From Kineosporia corallincola (GTDB lineage: Bacteria; Actinomycetota; Actinomycetes; Actinomycetales; Kineosporiaceae): a stretch of DNA of 64,000 bases. The notes under the pieces are model-generated. The model saw only the letters and a program-made list of their open reading frames with translations. It searched no databases and was not told the DNA's origin. Position 1 is the stretch's first letter. Each line of letters opens with the position of its first letter. Location of the stretch: contig NZ_JAHBAY010000010.1 in the NCBI RefSeq assembly GCF_018499875.1, positions 186,001 to 250,000 on the forward strand. Reading direction: 5' to 3'. Below are positions 39,913 to 48,750 of the stretch, in pieces. The position numbers were made by a program, and so were the translations under genes.

Positions 39913-40854
39913 ATGCCCACCGGCCGAACCGTTCTGCTGCCCTCGCCCCGCGCCTTCTGCGCGGGCGTGGAGCGGGCGATCTCCGTGGTCGAGGAGCTGC
40001 TCGACCAGCACGGCCGGGTGCACGTGCGCCGGCAGATCGTGCACAACCAGCAGGTGATCGCCGGGCTGGAGGCCAGGGGAGCGGTTTTCGTGGACGAGCT
40101 GGCCGAGGTGCCGGACGGCGCGGTCGTGGTGTTCTCGGCCCACGGCGTCTCGCCGGCGGTGCGGCACGAGGCCGCCGGGCGGGCCCTGCCTGTGGTCGAC
40201 GCCACCTGCCCGCTGGTGGCCCGGGTGCACGCCCGGGCCGTGGACGGGGTGGGCCGGGGCGACACCATGATCCTGATCGGCCACGCCGGGCACGAGGAGG
40301 TCGAGGGCGTGATGGGCGAGGCCCCCGGGCGGATCGTGCTGGTCGAGACGGTGGACGACGTGGAGCGGCTGCGGGTGCCCGACCCGGCGCGGGTGGCGTA
40401 CCTGACCCAGACCACGCTGTCGGTGCGGGAGACCGCGCGGATCGTCGCCGCGCTGCGGGCCCGGTTCCCGCTGCTGCGCGGCCCGGCCACCGACGACGAC
40501 ATCTGCTACGCCACCACCAACCGGCAGAACGCGCTGATCGCGGTGCTGGCCGAGGCCGACCTGGTGCTGGTGGTCGGTTCGGCCAACTCGTCCAACGCGC
40601 GGCGCCTGGTCGAGACCGCGCACGAGCACGGGGTGCCGGCCCACCTGATCGACGGGCCCGGCCGGATCGACCCCGCATGGCTGGACGGCGTGGAGGTGAT
40701 CGGCCTGACCGCGGGCGCCTCGGCCCCGCCCGGCACGGTGGACGAGGTGCTCACCCGGCTGGCCGCCCACGGGCCGCTGACCGTGGAGGAACGTGTGCTG
40801 ACCCGGGAGACCACCCGGTTCCGGCCGGTGCGGGAAGGTTCGGCGCACGGATGA
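39913..40854 (+). CDS. ispH: 4-hydroxy-3-methylbut-2-enyl diphosphate reductase
   Basis: 313 residues. Last enzyme of the MEP pathway, making IPP and DMAPP at a [4Fe-4S] centre. The three cluster Cys are C16 (FCAGVERA), C99 (ATCPLV) and C198 ([10 protein letters not shown]). [15 protein letters not shown] and TQTTLSV are family motifs. It begins 1 base after the prenyl synthase stop, so it belongs to the nanocompartment operon. A second copy elsewhere for general metabolism is possible but not visible here. Confidence 0.94.
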   Translation: MPTGRTVLLPSPRAFCAGVERAISVVEELLDQHGRVHVRRQIVHNQQVIAGLEARGAVFVDELAEVPDGAVVVFSAHGVSPAVRHEAAGRALPVVDATCPLVARVHARAVDGVGRGDTMILIGHAGHEEVEGVMGEAPGRIVLVETVDDVERLRVPDPARVAYLTQTTLSVRETARIVAALRARFPLLRGPATDDDICYATTNRQNALIAVLAEADLVLVVGSANSSNARRLVETAHEHGVPAHLIDGPGRIDPAWLDGVEVIGLTAGASAPPGTVDEVLTRLAAHGPLTVEERVLTRETTRFRPVREGSAHG

Positions 40855-40878
40855 CATTGCGCCGTAAGTCTTCCTGAA

Positions 40879-40900
40879 AATCATGGCTTCTGCGATGATT
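40879..40900. promoter_or_regulatory. Inverted repeat before kamD
   Basis: AATCAT (40879-40884) and ATGATT (40895-40900) are separated by 10 bases and lie immediately before the kamD GTG. It may be an operator for the Lrp-type regulator or overlap the -10. Confidence 0.35.
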
Positions 40901-40905
40901 CTTCC

Positions 40906-42477
40906 GTGCGAACGAGTCAGAGTGCGCTGATCCGTCTGGACCCGGCCGAGGTCCGGCGGGCCCGTGCGCTCGCCCGCCGGGCCGGGCGTCCCATCGTGCG
41001 CCTGGCCACCACCCACACCACGGTCTCGGTCGAGCGGGCCACGGTGCGGCTGGCCGGGCTGGAGGGGGCCGACGCCGAGCGGGTGCCCTGGGTGAACCGC
41101 CTGGTCGACGCGGTGCGGCAGGAGACCGGTCTGGAACACGGTGCGGCACTGCCCATCTGGGATGCTCTGGTGCGCGGCCAGGCTCCCGACCTGCTCACCC
41201 TGGCGCAGAAGGCGGCCACCGGCGGCGGGGGGTTCCGCATCCCGGCCGGGCGCGACCTGATCCGGGCGCGGGCCGCCGCCCGCAAGGCCGTCGGGGTCGG
41301 CATCCGCCGTATCGACAGCGCCCGTAAGCAGCGGGAGCGCCTGATCCGCCGGCACGGTGACGCACCCCGTCGCCCGTGGATCTACCTGATCGTGGCCACC
41401 GGCGACATCTACGAAGACATTCCGCAGGCCTGTGCCGCGGCCCGGGCCGGTGCCGACGTCATCGCCGTGATCCGTTCCACCGGGCAGAGTCTGCTCGACT
41501 ACGTGCCCGAGGGCGCCACCCGCGAGGGCTACGCCGGCACCTACGCCACGGGTGAGAACTTCCGGCTGATGCGGGCGGCTCTCGACGAGGTGAGCCGCGA
41601 ACTGGGCCGTTACGTGCGGCTCACCAACTATGCGTCCGGCCTGTGCATGCCCGAGATCGCCGCGCTGGCGGGCATGGAGCGTCTCGACATGATGCTCAAC
41701 GACTCGATGTACGGCATCCTGTTCCGCGACATCAACCCCGTGCGCACGTTCGTCGACCAGCGCTTCAGCCGCCAGATCCACGCCCGCGCGGGCATTGTGA
41801 TCAACACCGGCGAAGACAACTACCTCACCACGGCCGACGCGGTCGAGGCCGCGCACACCGTCACGGTGTCGCAGCTGCTCAACGAGTTCTTCGCCCGCGA
41901 GGCCGGGCTGCCCGACGAGCTGATGGGCCTGGGGCACGCCTTCGAGATCGATCCGGCCGTGCCGCAGTCGTTCCGACTGGAGCTGGCGCACGCCCTACTC
42001 GCCCGCACACTGTTCCCCACGGCCCCGCTGAAGTGGATGCCGCCCACCCGGCACATGACCGGCGACGTGTTCCGGGGCTACCTGCTCGACGGGTTCTTCA
42101 ACCTGGCGGGGGCGCTCACCGGGCAGGGCATCCTGCTGGTCGGCATGATGACCGAGGCGGTGGTCACGCCCTGGCTGTCCGACCGTGACCTGGCCCTGGC
42201 CAACGTGCGTTACGTGCTCGACGCCTGCGAGGGGCTCACCGAGGATTTCCGGCCCCCACCCGACGGTTTCATCGCGACCCGGGCCCGGCACGTGCTGGGT
42301 GAGGCGATCGGGCTGCTGGAGCGCATCGTCGACGAGAGCCTGCTCACCGCGATCGGCGACGGCACGTTCGCCGGCATGCGCCGCCCCTCCGACGGTGGGC
42401 GAGGGCTCGACGGCGTGGTGAAACGCGCTGAAGGATATGTGAATCCGGCTGTCGAGGCGCTGGAGGGGTCACCGTGA
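40906..42477 (+). CDS. kamD: Lysine 5,6-aminomutase alpha subunit
   Basis: 523 residues. With KamE it moves the terminal amino group of beta-lysine to give 3,5-diaminohexanoate, using adenosylcobalamin and PLP. The TIM-barrel subunit shows family blocks YLIVATGDIYEDIPQACAAARAGADVIAVIRSTGQSLLDYVPEGAT, MNDSMYG-like LNDSMYGILFRDINPVRTFVDQ and ICTGEDNY-like INTGEDNYLTTADAVE. GTG start; the frame opens 51 bases after ispH. The stop overlaps the kamE start (GTGA). Confidence 0.93.
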   Translation: MRTSQSALIRLDPAEVRRARALARRAGRPIVRLATTHTTVSVERATVRLAGLEGADAERVPWVNRLVDAVRQETGLEHGAALPIWDALVRGQAPDLLTLAQKAATGGGGFRIPAGRDLIRARAAARKAVGVGIRRIDSARKQRERLIRRHGDAPRRPWIYLIVATGDIYEDIPQACAAARAGADVIAVIRSTGQSLLDYVPEGATREGYAGTYATGENFRLMRAALDEVSRELGRYVRLTNYASGLCMPEIAALAGMERLDMMLNDSMYGILFRDINPVRTFVDQRFSRQIHARAGIVINTGEDNYLTTADAVEAAHTVTVSQLLNEFFAREAGLPDELMGLGHAFEIDPAVPQSFRLELAHALLARTLFPTAPLKWMPPTRHMTGDVFRGYLLDGFFNLAGALTGQGILLVGMMTEAVVTPWLSDRDLALANVRYVLDACEGLTEDFRPPPDGFIATRARHVLGEAIGLLERIVDESLLTAIGDGTFAGMRRPSDGGRGLDGVVKRAEGYVNPAVEALEGSP

Positions 42478-43256
42478 GCGCTGCGGACAGCCCGCGTCTG
42501 GTGCGGCCCTACGGCGACACCACGGGCGACGGCATGGTGCAGGTGTCGTTCACGCTTCCGGTCCCGGCCGGAAAACTGGCCGAGGGAGCGGCTTCCCAGC
42601 TGGCGACGGCGATGGGGATCGACCCGGCGATGGTGGTGCACTCCCGGGCGGTCGGGCCGGAGCACACCTTCTTCGTGGTCTACGGGCCGGTGCGGCACCT
42701 GGTCGACCTGTCGGCGGTCACCGTGACCGAGCGAGATTACCCGCTGCTGTCGCCGAAAGAGGTGAACAGCGTGATCCGCGGCGGGATGCGGCGCAAACTG
42801 GTGGTTCTCGGTGCCTGCGTGGGCACCGACGCACACACCGTGGGCATCGACGCCATCCTCAACATCAAGGGATTCGCGGGTGAGAAGGGCCTGGAATATT
42901 ACCGGGAGATGCGGGTGGTGAATCTCGGTGCCCAGGTGGCTGTTCCGCAGCTGGTCGAGCGGGCGCGGGGCGAGAAGGCCGACGCGGTACTGATCTCCCA
43001 GGTGGTCACGCAGAGAGACGCCCACCTGACCACGACCCGCGAGGTGGCCGCGGCGTTCTCCGAGGCCTATCCCGCCGGGCGCCGGCCGCTGCTGGTTGCC
43101 GGCGGCCCGCGGTTCGACGAGAACGCAGCCGGAGCCCTCGGCGTGGACCGCGTCTTCGGCCGGGGCACCACGCCGGGCGAGGTGGCTTCCTATCTTGCGC
43201 ATGCCCTGGCGGGAGGCGGGGGCAAGGCGGAACGGGGTGAGGGCGGCACGGGGTGA
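42474..43256 (+). CDS. kamE: Lysine 5,6-aminomutase beta subunit
   Basis: 260 residues. The cobalamin-binding subunit. The base-off B12 motif is D119-A-H121-T-V-G in GTDAHTVGID, with SQV and GG further on. K132 in NIKGFAG lies 11 residues after the cobalt-ligand His, the same spacing as the PLP lysine (144) and His (133) of the clostridial enzyme. The last 15 or so residues (GGGGKAERGEGGTG) are encoded by the beginning of a 16-bp repeat array and are probably a non-essential tail. Confidence 0.93.
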   Translation: MSAADSPRLVRPYGDTTGDGMVQVSFTLPVPAGKLAEGAASQLATAMGIDPAMVVHSRAVGPEHTFFVVYGPVRHLVDLSAVTVTERDYPLLSPKEVNSVIRGGMRRKLVVLGACVGTDAHTVGIDAILNIKGFAGEKGLEYYREMRVVNLGAQVAVPQLVERARGEKADAVLISQVVTQRDAHLTTTREVAAAFSEAYPAGRRPLLVAGGPRFDENAAGALGVDRVFGRGTTPGEVASYLAHALAGGGGKAERGEGGTG

Positions 43257-43343
43257 GGGCGGCGCGGGGTGAGGGCGGCGCGGGTTGAGGACGGCGCGGG
43301 TTGAGGACGGCGCGGGGTGAGGACGGCGCGGGGTGAGGACGAT
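43236..43343. repeat. 16-bp tandem repeat, about 7 copies
   Basis: The unit GGTGAGGGCGGCGCGG (variants with TTGAGGAC) repeats at exact 16-base steps (starts at 43236, 43252, 43268, 43284 and on). It begins inside the end of kamE and fills the gap towards kal. Confidence 0.8.
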
Positions 43344-43542
43344 GTGGGCAGGCGGGCCGGAGCGGGCGTGGCGTTGAGGTCGGACGGTGGGGCGTGGCAA
43401 CGGCGGGGTAGCGGCTGGGCAACGACGGGGCGGGGGCGGAACAACGGTGGAACGGCGGCGGGGCGGCGACGTGGCGGCGGCGTGGCCGGCGACGGGCACG
43501 GAGCGAGCGAGGAGTGGCGACCATGGGCAGAAGGCCGGCGGA

Positions 43543-44001
43543 GTGACCGGGCGGGAGACGGGCGGGGCCGGCGGTGCGGGCCCTCGCGAGGAAGCAGCCC
43601 AGGGGGCGGAGGTGGGTGACGGGCGGCTGGGGCTCGTCGTCGTCCACAAGCGGTACGTCAGCGCGGCGCAGGCGCACTACGCGGGCGATCTGGTGGACGG
43701 CGCCTTCGGCCTGGCCTGCTTCGGTGACGTGGCTACCGAGATCTGCATCCGCACCGACGGGGACGAGGGGCTGTTCGCCTCGTACACGTCCGTGCAGTTC
43801 CTGGCGCCGATCCGGGCCGGTGACGTGCTGGAGACGTCCGGAACGGTGATCCGGGTGGGCCGGCGCTCGCGGGAGATCGAGTTCGTGGCGGCTGTGATCT
43901 GCCGGGGCCGACCCGACCTGGGCACGTCGGCGGCGGAGGTTCTGGAGCCGCCCGTCGTCGCGATCCGGGCAGTCGGTACGGTGGTGGTGCCCGGAAGGTG
44001 A
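43543..44001 (+). CDS. kal: 3-aminobutyryl-CoA ammonia-lyase
   Basis: 152 residues. Hot-dog-fold enzyme that removes ammonia from 3-aminobutyryl-CoA to give crotonyl-CoA, the last special step of the lysine route. The block LVVVHKRYVSAAQAHYAGDLVDGAFGLACFGDVATEICIRTDGDEGLFASY matches Kal. The GTG at 43543 leaves a Gly/Glu-rich lead of about 25 residues; a start nearer the domain is possible. Upstream open sequence is repeat-derived. kce, usually beside these genes, is absent. Confidence 0.85.
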   Translation: MTGRETGGAGGAGPREEAAQGAEVGDGRLGLVVVHKRYVSAAQAHYAGDLVDGAFGLACFGDVATEICIRTDGDEGLFASYTSVQFLAPIRAGDVLETSGTVIRVGRRSREIEFVAAVICRGRPDLGTSAAEVLEPPVVAIRAVGTVVVPGR

Positions 44002-44096
44002 GAACCCCACGCTTGTAATTACTTTAGGTCGACACGCCGTTACCGAGAGAAACGGTCCGTTCGGCCGATCTGCACTACAGTCTCACAGGTAACGTC

Positions 44097-44131
44097 CTGA
44101 CCTGCGGGGACCCTGTAAAGTCGCAGGTCAG
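44097..44131 (+). terminator. Hairpin downstream of kal
   Basis: 10-bp perfect stem (CTGACCTGCG at 44097-44106 and its complement at 44122-44131), loop of 15 bases, no T-run. It is placed to end the kam transcript, just before the next promoter. Confidence 0.45.
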
Positions 44132-44140
44132 AGGCCCGAA

Positions 44141-44169
44141 TTGTCGACCGGCCCGGAGTTCACTAGCCT
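44141..44169 (+). promoter_or_regulatory. Sigma-70-type promoter
   Basis: TTGTCG, 17 bases, TAGCCT. The predicted start (about 44176) falls on the hairpin GCAATCG (44177-44183) / CGATTGC (44197-44203). The transcript could be a long lnt leader of about 240 nt or a separate small RNA. Confidence 0.55.
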
Positions 44170-44406
44170 CGACGGCGCAATCGACGCGTTACGCAGCGAT
44201 TGCCAGGGACGTCGGCCGGGGCCGCGCGCTCAGTAGACAACGGTGTTGTCCGTGCATCCAGTGCGGGCAACGGCGGTCCGAAGGGCACAGCGGTCCCGGC
44301 CGGACACCTGCCGGTTCGACAAGTAGGTAACGCTGGTCTCGGTTGGCCTTCACGCCAGGCGGTCCGTCCTCGGCCAGCGCCCGTTCAGTCCCCCGGCGGG
44401 CTCCCG

Positions 44407-44412
44407 TACTCT
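44407..44412 (+). promoter_or_regulatory. -10 box (TACTCT) of lnt
   Basis: TACTCT ends 6 nt before the lnt ATG, with TTCAGT 17 bases upstream as a weak -35. This is a second, leaderless promoter option for lnt. Confidence 0.45.
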
Positions 44413-44418
44413 TGCGGG

Positions 44419-46548
44419 ATGAGCGAATCGGCCGTGGTCGGCCCCGGTATCGGCAGCACCACGGGCCGTGAGGACCGGACCGACCCGGCCGTCCTCACCC
44501 GCGAACCCTCCGGCTCCGGCGAGGCATCCGTCGCCGAGGCATTGGCCGCCGAGACCTCTGTCACTGAGGCATCCGCCGCGGGCGATGAGCCCGCCGGCTC
44601 GTCCGGCTCCGTGACCGAGAGCACCCTCACCGTCGCGCCCACCGCTGTGACCGATGGCAGGCCCGGCGTCGCCGCCACGGCCAACGCAACCGCCAACGCA
44701 ACCGCCAACGCGACCGCCAACGCGACCGGGGCCGCGACAGCGACGCCCCGCCCCGCCCCTCCCCGGCGCGGACTGCGCGCGGCCGGTCCCGCTCTGGCCG
44801 GCTCCTTCCGCACGCCCAGGGGCCGGCTGGCCTGGGCCCGGCTGGTGCTGGCCGGGGTCAGCGGGTTCGTGCTCTACCTGGCCTTCCCGGGCATCGACAT
44901 CTGGCCCCTGGCCCCGGTCGGCGTGGCCGGCCTGATGATCGCGACGCTCGGCGTCAGCAAGAAGTTCGGCGCGCTCCTCGGTCTCGTCTTCGGCGTGGTC
45001 TTCTTCCTGCGCCTGATCCCGTGGATCGGCATCTACGTGGGCGCCCTGCCGTGGATCGCGCTCAGCGTGGTCGAAGCCGTCTACCTGGCCGTGATGGGCG
45101 CCTTCCTGCCCGGCGTCTGGCGGGTCCGCCGGACCCGCGCGGGCCTGGCCGGGCTGCTCCTGGCCTCCGGCGGGATCTGGGTGGCCCAGGAGGCCGTGCG
45201 CGGCCGCTGGCCTTTCGGCGGCTTCCCCTGGGGCCGCCTGGCTTTCTCCCAGTCCGACGCCCCGACCGCGGCCCTCGCCTCGTTCGGCGGCGCCCCGCTG
45301 GTCTCCTTCGCCGTGGCGGTGGCCGGCACCCTGCTGGCCGTAGCGGTGGTGTCCGCGGTCGCCGCCGTCCGGGCCAACCAAGCCGTCCGGGCCGACCAGG
45401 CCGACCAGGCCTACCAAGCCGACCAAGCCGACCGGGCCGACCGGGCCGACCGGGCCGACCGGGCCGACCGGGCCGACCAGGCCGACCAGGCTGTCGGGGC
45501 CGGCCGGGCCGGCGTCGTGCGGCGTCTGGTGCTGCCGGCCACGGGTCTGGTCGCGGCGCTCGCCGTGATGGGGTTCGGCGCGCTGATCCCCCTGCCCACG
45601 GACGGCGACAGCACCACCCGCGTGGCCGCCGTGCAGGGCAACGTGCCGCGGGCCGGGCTGGACTTCAACTCCCAGCGCCGTGCCGTGCTCGACAACCACG
45701 TGCAGGCCACGCTCGACCTGGCCGCCCGGGTGCGGTCGGGGGAGACCGAACAGCCCGACGTGGTGCTCTGGCCGGAGAACGCCAGCGACATCGACCCCTA
45801 CCTGAACGCCGACGCGGCCGCCGAGATCAGCGGCGCCACCGACCAGATCGACGCGCCGGTCCTGGTCGGCGCCGTGGTGCAGGGCCCGGGTGAGTACGTG
45901 TCCAACACCGGCATCGTCTGGCGCCCCGGCGAGGGCGCCGGCACCGGCGACGACAGCACCTACGTCAAACGGCACCCCGCCCCGTTCGGCGAGTACATGC
46001 CCTACCGCGGCTTCTTCCGGCTGTTCAGCGACAAGGTCGACCTGATCAGCAGCGACTTCATCTCCGGCGACAAGCTGCGCGACGACCCGGTCGGCGTGAT
46101 GCGGATGGGCGACGTCCAGGTCGGCGACGTGATCTGCTTCGAGGTGGCCTACGACGGGCTGGTGCGCGACGCCGTGAAGGCCGGCGCCACCATGCTCGCG
46201 GTGCAGACCAACAACGCCACGTTCGGCTACACCGACGAGAGCGTGCAGCAGCTGGCCCAGTCCCGGCTGCGGGCCATCGAGTCGGGCCGCACCGTGGTGA
46301 ACATCAGCACGGTCGGCGTCAGTGGCATCATTCTCCCCGACGGAACGGTGGTCGAGCGTTCCGGCCACTACACCCAGGAGGTGCTCGAGGCGACGGTCCC
46401 GCTGCGGTCCGAGCAGACGATCGCCACCCGGGTGGGTGAGTGGCCGGAGTGGATCCTGACCGCGCTCGCGCTCGGCCTGGTGATCGGTACCGGGGTGGTC
46501 GCCCGGCGCGGCCGCCGCACGCGCGCCCAGAGCACCATCAACAGCTGA
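44419..46548 (+). CDS. lnt: Apolipoprotein N-acyltransferase
   Basis: 709 residues. Lnt adds the third acyl chain to lipoproteins at the membrane. After a disordered Ala/Thr/Ser-rich amino terminus of about 130 residues (with a 12-bp repeat coding ANATANAT) come membrane helices and then the nitrilase-like domain with the triad Glu453 (WPENAS), Lys517 ([11 protein letters not shown]) and Cys573 (VICFEVAYD). Between the helices and the catalytic domain sits a repeat block of ADQADRADR type (about residues 325-360). One carboxy-terminal helix follows. The next gene, ppm1, is 19 bases away, as in the mycobacterial Lnt-Ppm1 system. Confidence 0.93.
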   Translation: MSESAVVGPGIGSTTGREDRTDPAVLTREPSGSGEASVAEALAAETSVTEASAAGDEPAGSSGSVTESTLTVAPTAVTDGRPGVAATANATANATANATANATGAATATPRPAPPRRGLRAAGPALAGSFRTPRGRLAWARLVLAGVSGFVLYLAFPGIDIWPLAPVGVAGLMIATLGVSKKFGALLGLVFGVVFFLRLIPWIGIYVGALPWIALSVVEAVYLAVMGAFLPGVWRVRRTRAGLAGLLLASGGIWVAQEAVRGRWPFGGFPWGRLAFSQSDAPTAALASFGGAPLVSFAVAVAGTLLAVAVVSAVAAVRANQAVRADQADQAYQADQADRADRADRADRADRADQADQAVGAGRAGVVRRLVLPATGLVAALAVMGFGALIPLPTDGDSTTRVAAVQGNVPRAGLDFNSQRRAVLDNHVQATLDLAARVRSGETEQPDVVLWPENASDIDPYLNADAAAEISGATDQIDAPVLVGAVVQGPGEYVSNTGIVWRPGEGAGTGDDSTYVKRHPAPFGEYMPYRGFFRLFSDKVDLISSDFISGDKLRDDPVGVMRMGDVQVGDVICFEVAYDGLVRDAVKAGATMLAVQTNNATFGYTDESVQQLAQSRLRAIESGRTVVNISTVGVSGIILPDGTVVERSGHYTQEVLEATVPLRSEQTIATRVGEWPEWILTALALGLVIGTGVVARRGRRTRAQSTINS
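45391..45496 (+). repeat. 9-bp coding repeat inside lnt
   Basis: GCCGACCGG/GCCGACCAG units repeat about eleven times in frame, coding alternating Ala-Asp-Gln and Ala-Asp-Arg triplets. Confidence 0.8.
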
Positions 46549-46567
46549 GAGAGGCGATCCTCCCCGT

Positions 46568-47389
46568 ATGACGACGCAGGCCCGGTCCGGCCGGGTACTG
46601 GTGATCATCCCGACGTACAACGAGCTGGAGAACCTGCCGCTGATCCTGCGCCGGCTGCGCAGCGCGGAACCCTCCGCCCACGTACTGGTCGCCGACGACA
46701 ACAGCCCCGACGGCACCGGCGAGCTCGCCGACAGCCTGGCCGCGGCCGACGATCATGTCCACGTGCTGCACCGGGAGGGCAAACAGGGCCTGGGCGCCGC
46801 CTACATCGCCGGCTTCCACTGGGGCCTGGAGCACGGCTACGACGTCATCGTCGAGATGGACGCCGACGGCTCGCACCCGCCCGAGCAGCTGCCCGACCTG
46901 CTCGACCGGGTGGACGCCGGCGCCGACCTGGCGATCGGCTCGCGCTACGTGGCGGGCGGCAGCTCGGTGAACTGGCCACGGCGCCGGCGCCTGCTCAGCT
47001 GGGGCGCCAACGTGTACGTGGCCCTGGCCCTGAACCTGCACATCAAGGACTCCACCGCGGGCTTCCGCGCGTTCCGCAGCACCGCCCTGGAGAAGCTCGG
47101 CCTGGACCGGGTCAACTCGCAGGGTTACTGCTTCCAGGTCGATCTCACGATGCGCACGATCCGGCGGGGTCTGCGCGTGGACGAAGTGCCCATCACGTTC
47201 GTTGAACGAGAGCACGGGACGAGCAAGATGGACCAGGCGATCGTGGTGGAGGCGTTGTGGCGAGTGACTCGGTGGGGCATCCGGTACCGGAGCACCCAGG
47301 TGGTGAGGCAGGTCCGCAAGCTGGGCCGTACGTCCGGCAGCAGCCGGGGCGACAGCGGCAGCAGCAGCGCCGGGGCTCCGGCCGACTGA
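46568..47389 (+). CDS. ppm1: Polyprenol monophosphomannose synthase
   Basis: 273 residues. GT2-family enzyme that transfers mannose from GDP-mannose to polyprenyl phosphate, giving the donor for protein mannosylation and lipoglycans. Motifs are [38 protein letters not shown] and [13 protein letters not shown]. It lacks the membrane domain that is fused in some actinobacteria; the upstream lnt fills that role in a two-gene form. Its carboxy-terminal 40 residues are basic and Ser/Gly-rich and are read in another frame by fxsA. Confidence 0.93.
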   Translation: MTTQARSGRVLVIIPTYNELENLPLILRRLRSAEPSAHVLVADDNSPDGTGELADSLAAADDHVHVLHREGKQGLGAAYIAGFHWGLEHGYDVIVEMDADGSHPPEQLPDLLDRVDAGADLAIGSRYVAGGSSVNWPRRRRLLSWGANVYVALALNLHIKDSTAGFRAFRSTALEKLGLDRVNSQGYCFQVDLTMRTIRRGLRVDEVPITFVEREHGTSKMDQAIVVEALWRVTRWGIRYRSTQVVRQVRKLGRTSGSSRGDSGSSSAGAPAD

Positions 47390-47925
47390 GGTGGATCCTG
47401 GCGGCGGTCCTGCTGCTGCCGGTGCTGGAACTGTTCGTGGCGATCGAGGTCGGCCGCGCCGTCGGCGCTCTCGCGGTGTTCGGCCTGCTGGTGCTGATGT
47501 CGGTGCTGGGCGCGTTCGTGGTCCGGCGACAGGGCAGCGCCGCCTGGCGGGCGGTGAACGCCGCCGCCCGCACCGGCACCCCGCCCAGTCGTGATCTGGC
47601 CGACGCTGCCGTGCTGATGCTGGCCGGGGTGCTGCTGATCCTGCCCGGCTTCTGCTCCGACGTGGTGGCGCTGCTCCTGCTGCTGCCGTTCACCCGGCCG
47701 GTGGCACGCCGTCCGGTCGAGCGGTTCTTCCGCCGGGCGGCCGCCGACCAGGCCGCCGTGCGCACGGCCTTCGTGCGCGGCCCGCAGTTCGGGCCCGCCG
47801 GTCCTGCGGGACCCGGTGCGGCGGGCCCGGCGGGGGCACCAGGGGGCGGTGGCCGATTCGGCCCGGGCTTCGGTCGCGACGACGTGATCGAGGGCGAAAT
47901 TGTGGACGACGATCCGCGCCGCTGA
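47257..47925 (+). CDS. fxsA: FxsA family membrane protein
   Basis: 222 residues. FxsA-type cytoplasmic-membrane proteins have a conserved core ([31 protein letters not shown]) with membrane segments; in E. coli FxsA counteracts phage T7 exclusion by plasmid F. A Gly/Pro-rich tail follows. No ATG, GTG or TTG lies between the end of ppm1 and the core, so translation must begin at GTG 47257 or 47272, inside ppm1 in another frame. This adds a Gln/Arg/Pro-rich lead of about 40 residues. Confidence 0.85.
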   Translation: MASDSVGHPVPEHPGGEAGPQAGPYVRQQPGRQRQQQRRGSGRLRWILAAVLLLPVLELFVAIEVGRAVGALAVFGLLVLMSVLGAFVVRRQGSAAWRAVNAAARTGTPPSRDLADAAVLMLAGVLLILPGFCSDVVALLLLLPFTRPVARRPVERFFRRAAADQAAVRTAFVRGPQFGPAGPAGPGAAGPAGAPGGGGRFGPGFGRDDVIEGEIVDDDPRR

Positions 47926-48033
47926 GCTCCCCGTGCTCACACCGCCCGGAGGCGGGGCGCCCGGTTCCCGGGCCGGCGCCCTGCTGTCGGCGGTCGTCTC
48001 GTCGTCCTCAAGGATCTGGGCTGAACGCGAGAA

Positions 48034-48071
48034 AGCCCGGTTTCCCTCCCCGCGTGGAGGGAAACCGGGCT
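48034..48071 (-). terminator. Terminator of rbpA
   Basis: 16-bp perfect stem (arm AGCCCGGTTTCCCTCC at 48034-48049) with a 6-base loop between convergent fxsA and rbpA. On the rbpA strand it is followed by a TTGAGGACGACGAG motif (48011-47998). Confidence 0.85.
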
Positions 48072-48096
48072 CTGCTCGTGTAAGGGCGCCTGCGCG

Positions 48097-48447
48097 CTAT
48101 GCCGAACGGCGTCCTGCGAACCGGCCGGAACGCAGCAGCGCCAGCCGTTCTTCCAGAAGCGTTTCCAGTTCGGCCGTGGTGCGACGTTCCATCAGCATGT
48201 CCCAGTGCGTGCGGGCCGGCTTGGTGGCCTTCGGCTCCGGGCGCTCGGCGTCTTCGCGCAGTGCGAACTCGCCACAGCGGCACTCCCAGAGCGAGGGCAC
48301 CTCGGCCTCCATCGCCATCGGAACGACGATGGAATGCCCGTTCTTGCAGTGGTATGTGATGTCCTGGCGGGCGGCCGGCTGAATACCCGACTCGCTCTCC
48401 AGGCTCGAGGCTCCAAGGCGCGTCCCGCGCATGCTCCGCTCACCCAT
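48097..48447 (-). CDS. rbpA: RNA polymerase-binding protein RbpA
   Basis: 116 residues. RbpA binds the sigma factor and RNA polymerase and stabilises the open complex; it is specific to actinobacteria. The flexible start (RGTRLGASSLESESG) is followed by the zinc-type core (YHCKNGHSIVVPMAMEAEVPSLWECRCGEFA), the basic linker (KPARTHWDMLMERRTTAEL) and the sigma-interaction domain. A SigR-type promoter lies upstream. Confidence 0.96.
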   Translation of the reverse strand: MGERSMRGTRLGASSLESESGIQPAARQDITYHCKNGHSIVVPMAMEAEVPSLWECRCGEFALREDAERPEPKATKPARTHWDMLMERRTTAELETLLEERLALLRSGRFAGRRSA

Positions 48448-48750
48448 GACGGCTCCCTCCGCGACTGACGGCCAGTCTCACAAGCGCACAACGCCGTGCT
48501 CAGGCGAGATGTTCCTGTGATGATCGTCGTTGCCCGTTCATCGGACGACTCGTTTCGTCAACCAGAGGGTACAGAGCGTTATTCCACTGTGACAGGGGTC
48601 TGGGCAAATATTTCAGCATGTAGTCATTGCCCTGTTGCTTTGCGTCACAATCTCGCGCTCGGTCACGTGCGATAACCGCAGGTGCCGGATATGCCGCCGG
48701 GGCGCGCCGCCGCGGGCATTCACCCGGACGATGATGGCGCGTTTGCCCGC
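48448..48750. other. Intergenic region upstream of rbpA
   Basis: About 300 bases holding the rbpA promoter (48560-48585) and, from 48600, the 3' surroundings of the minus-strand peptidase gene upstream of it. No gene is supported. Confidence 0.5.
48560..48585 (-). promoter_or_regulatory. SigR-type promoter of rbpA
   Basis: On the minus strand GGAAT (48585-48581), 18 bases, GTT (48562-48560). This matches the GGAAT-N18-GTT consensus of SigR; rbpA is a known SigR target in Streptomyces. It lies 113 bases before the rbpA start. Confidence 0.65.

Larger units (their letters stand above)
44002..44418. other. Intergenic region with hairpins and a promoter
   Basis: 417 bases between kal and lnt with no supported gene. 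It contains the hairpin 44097-44131, a promoter at 44141-44169, a second hairpin 44177-44203 at the expected transcript start, and a -10 box next to the lnt ATG. Confidence 0.6.
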
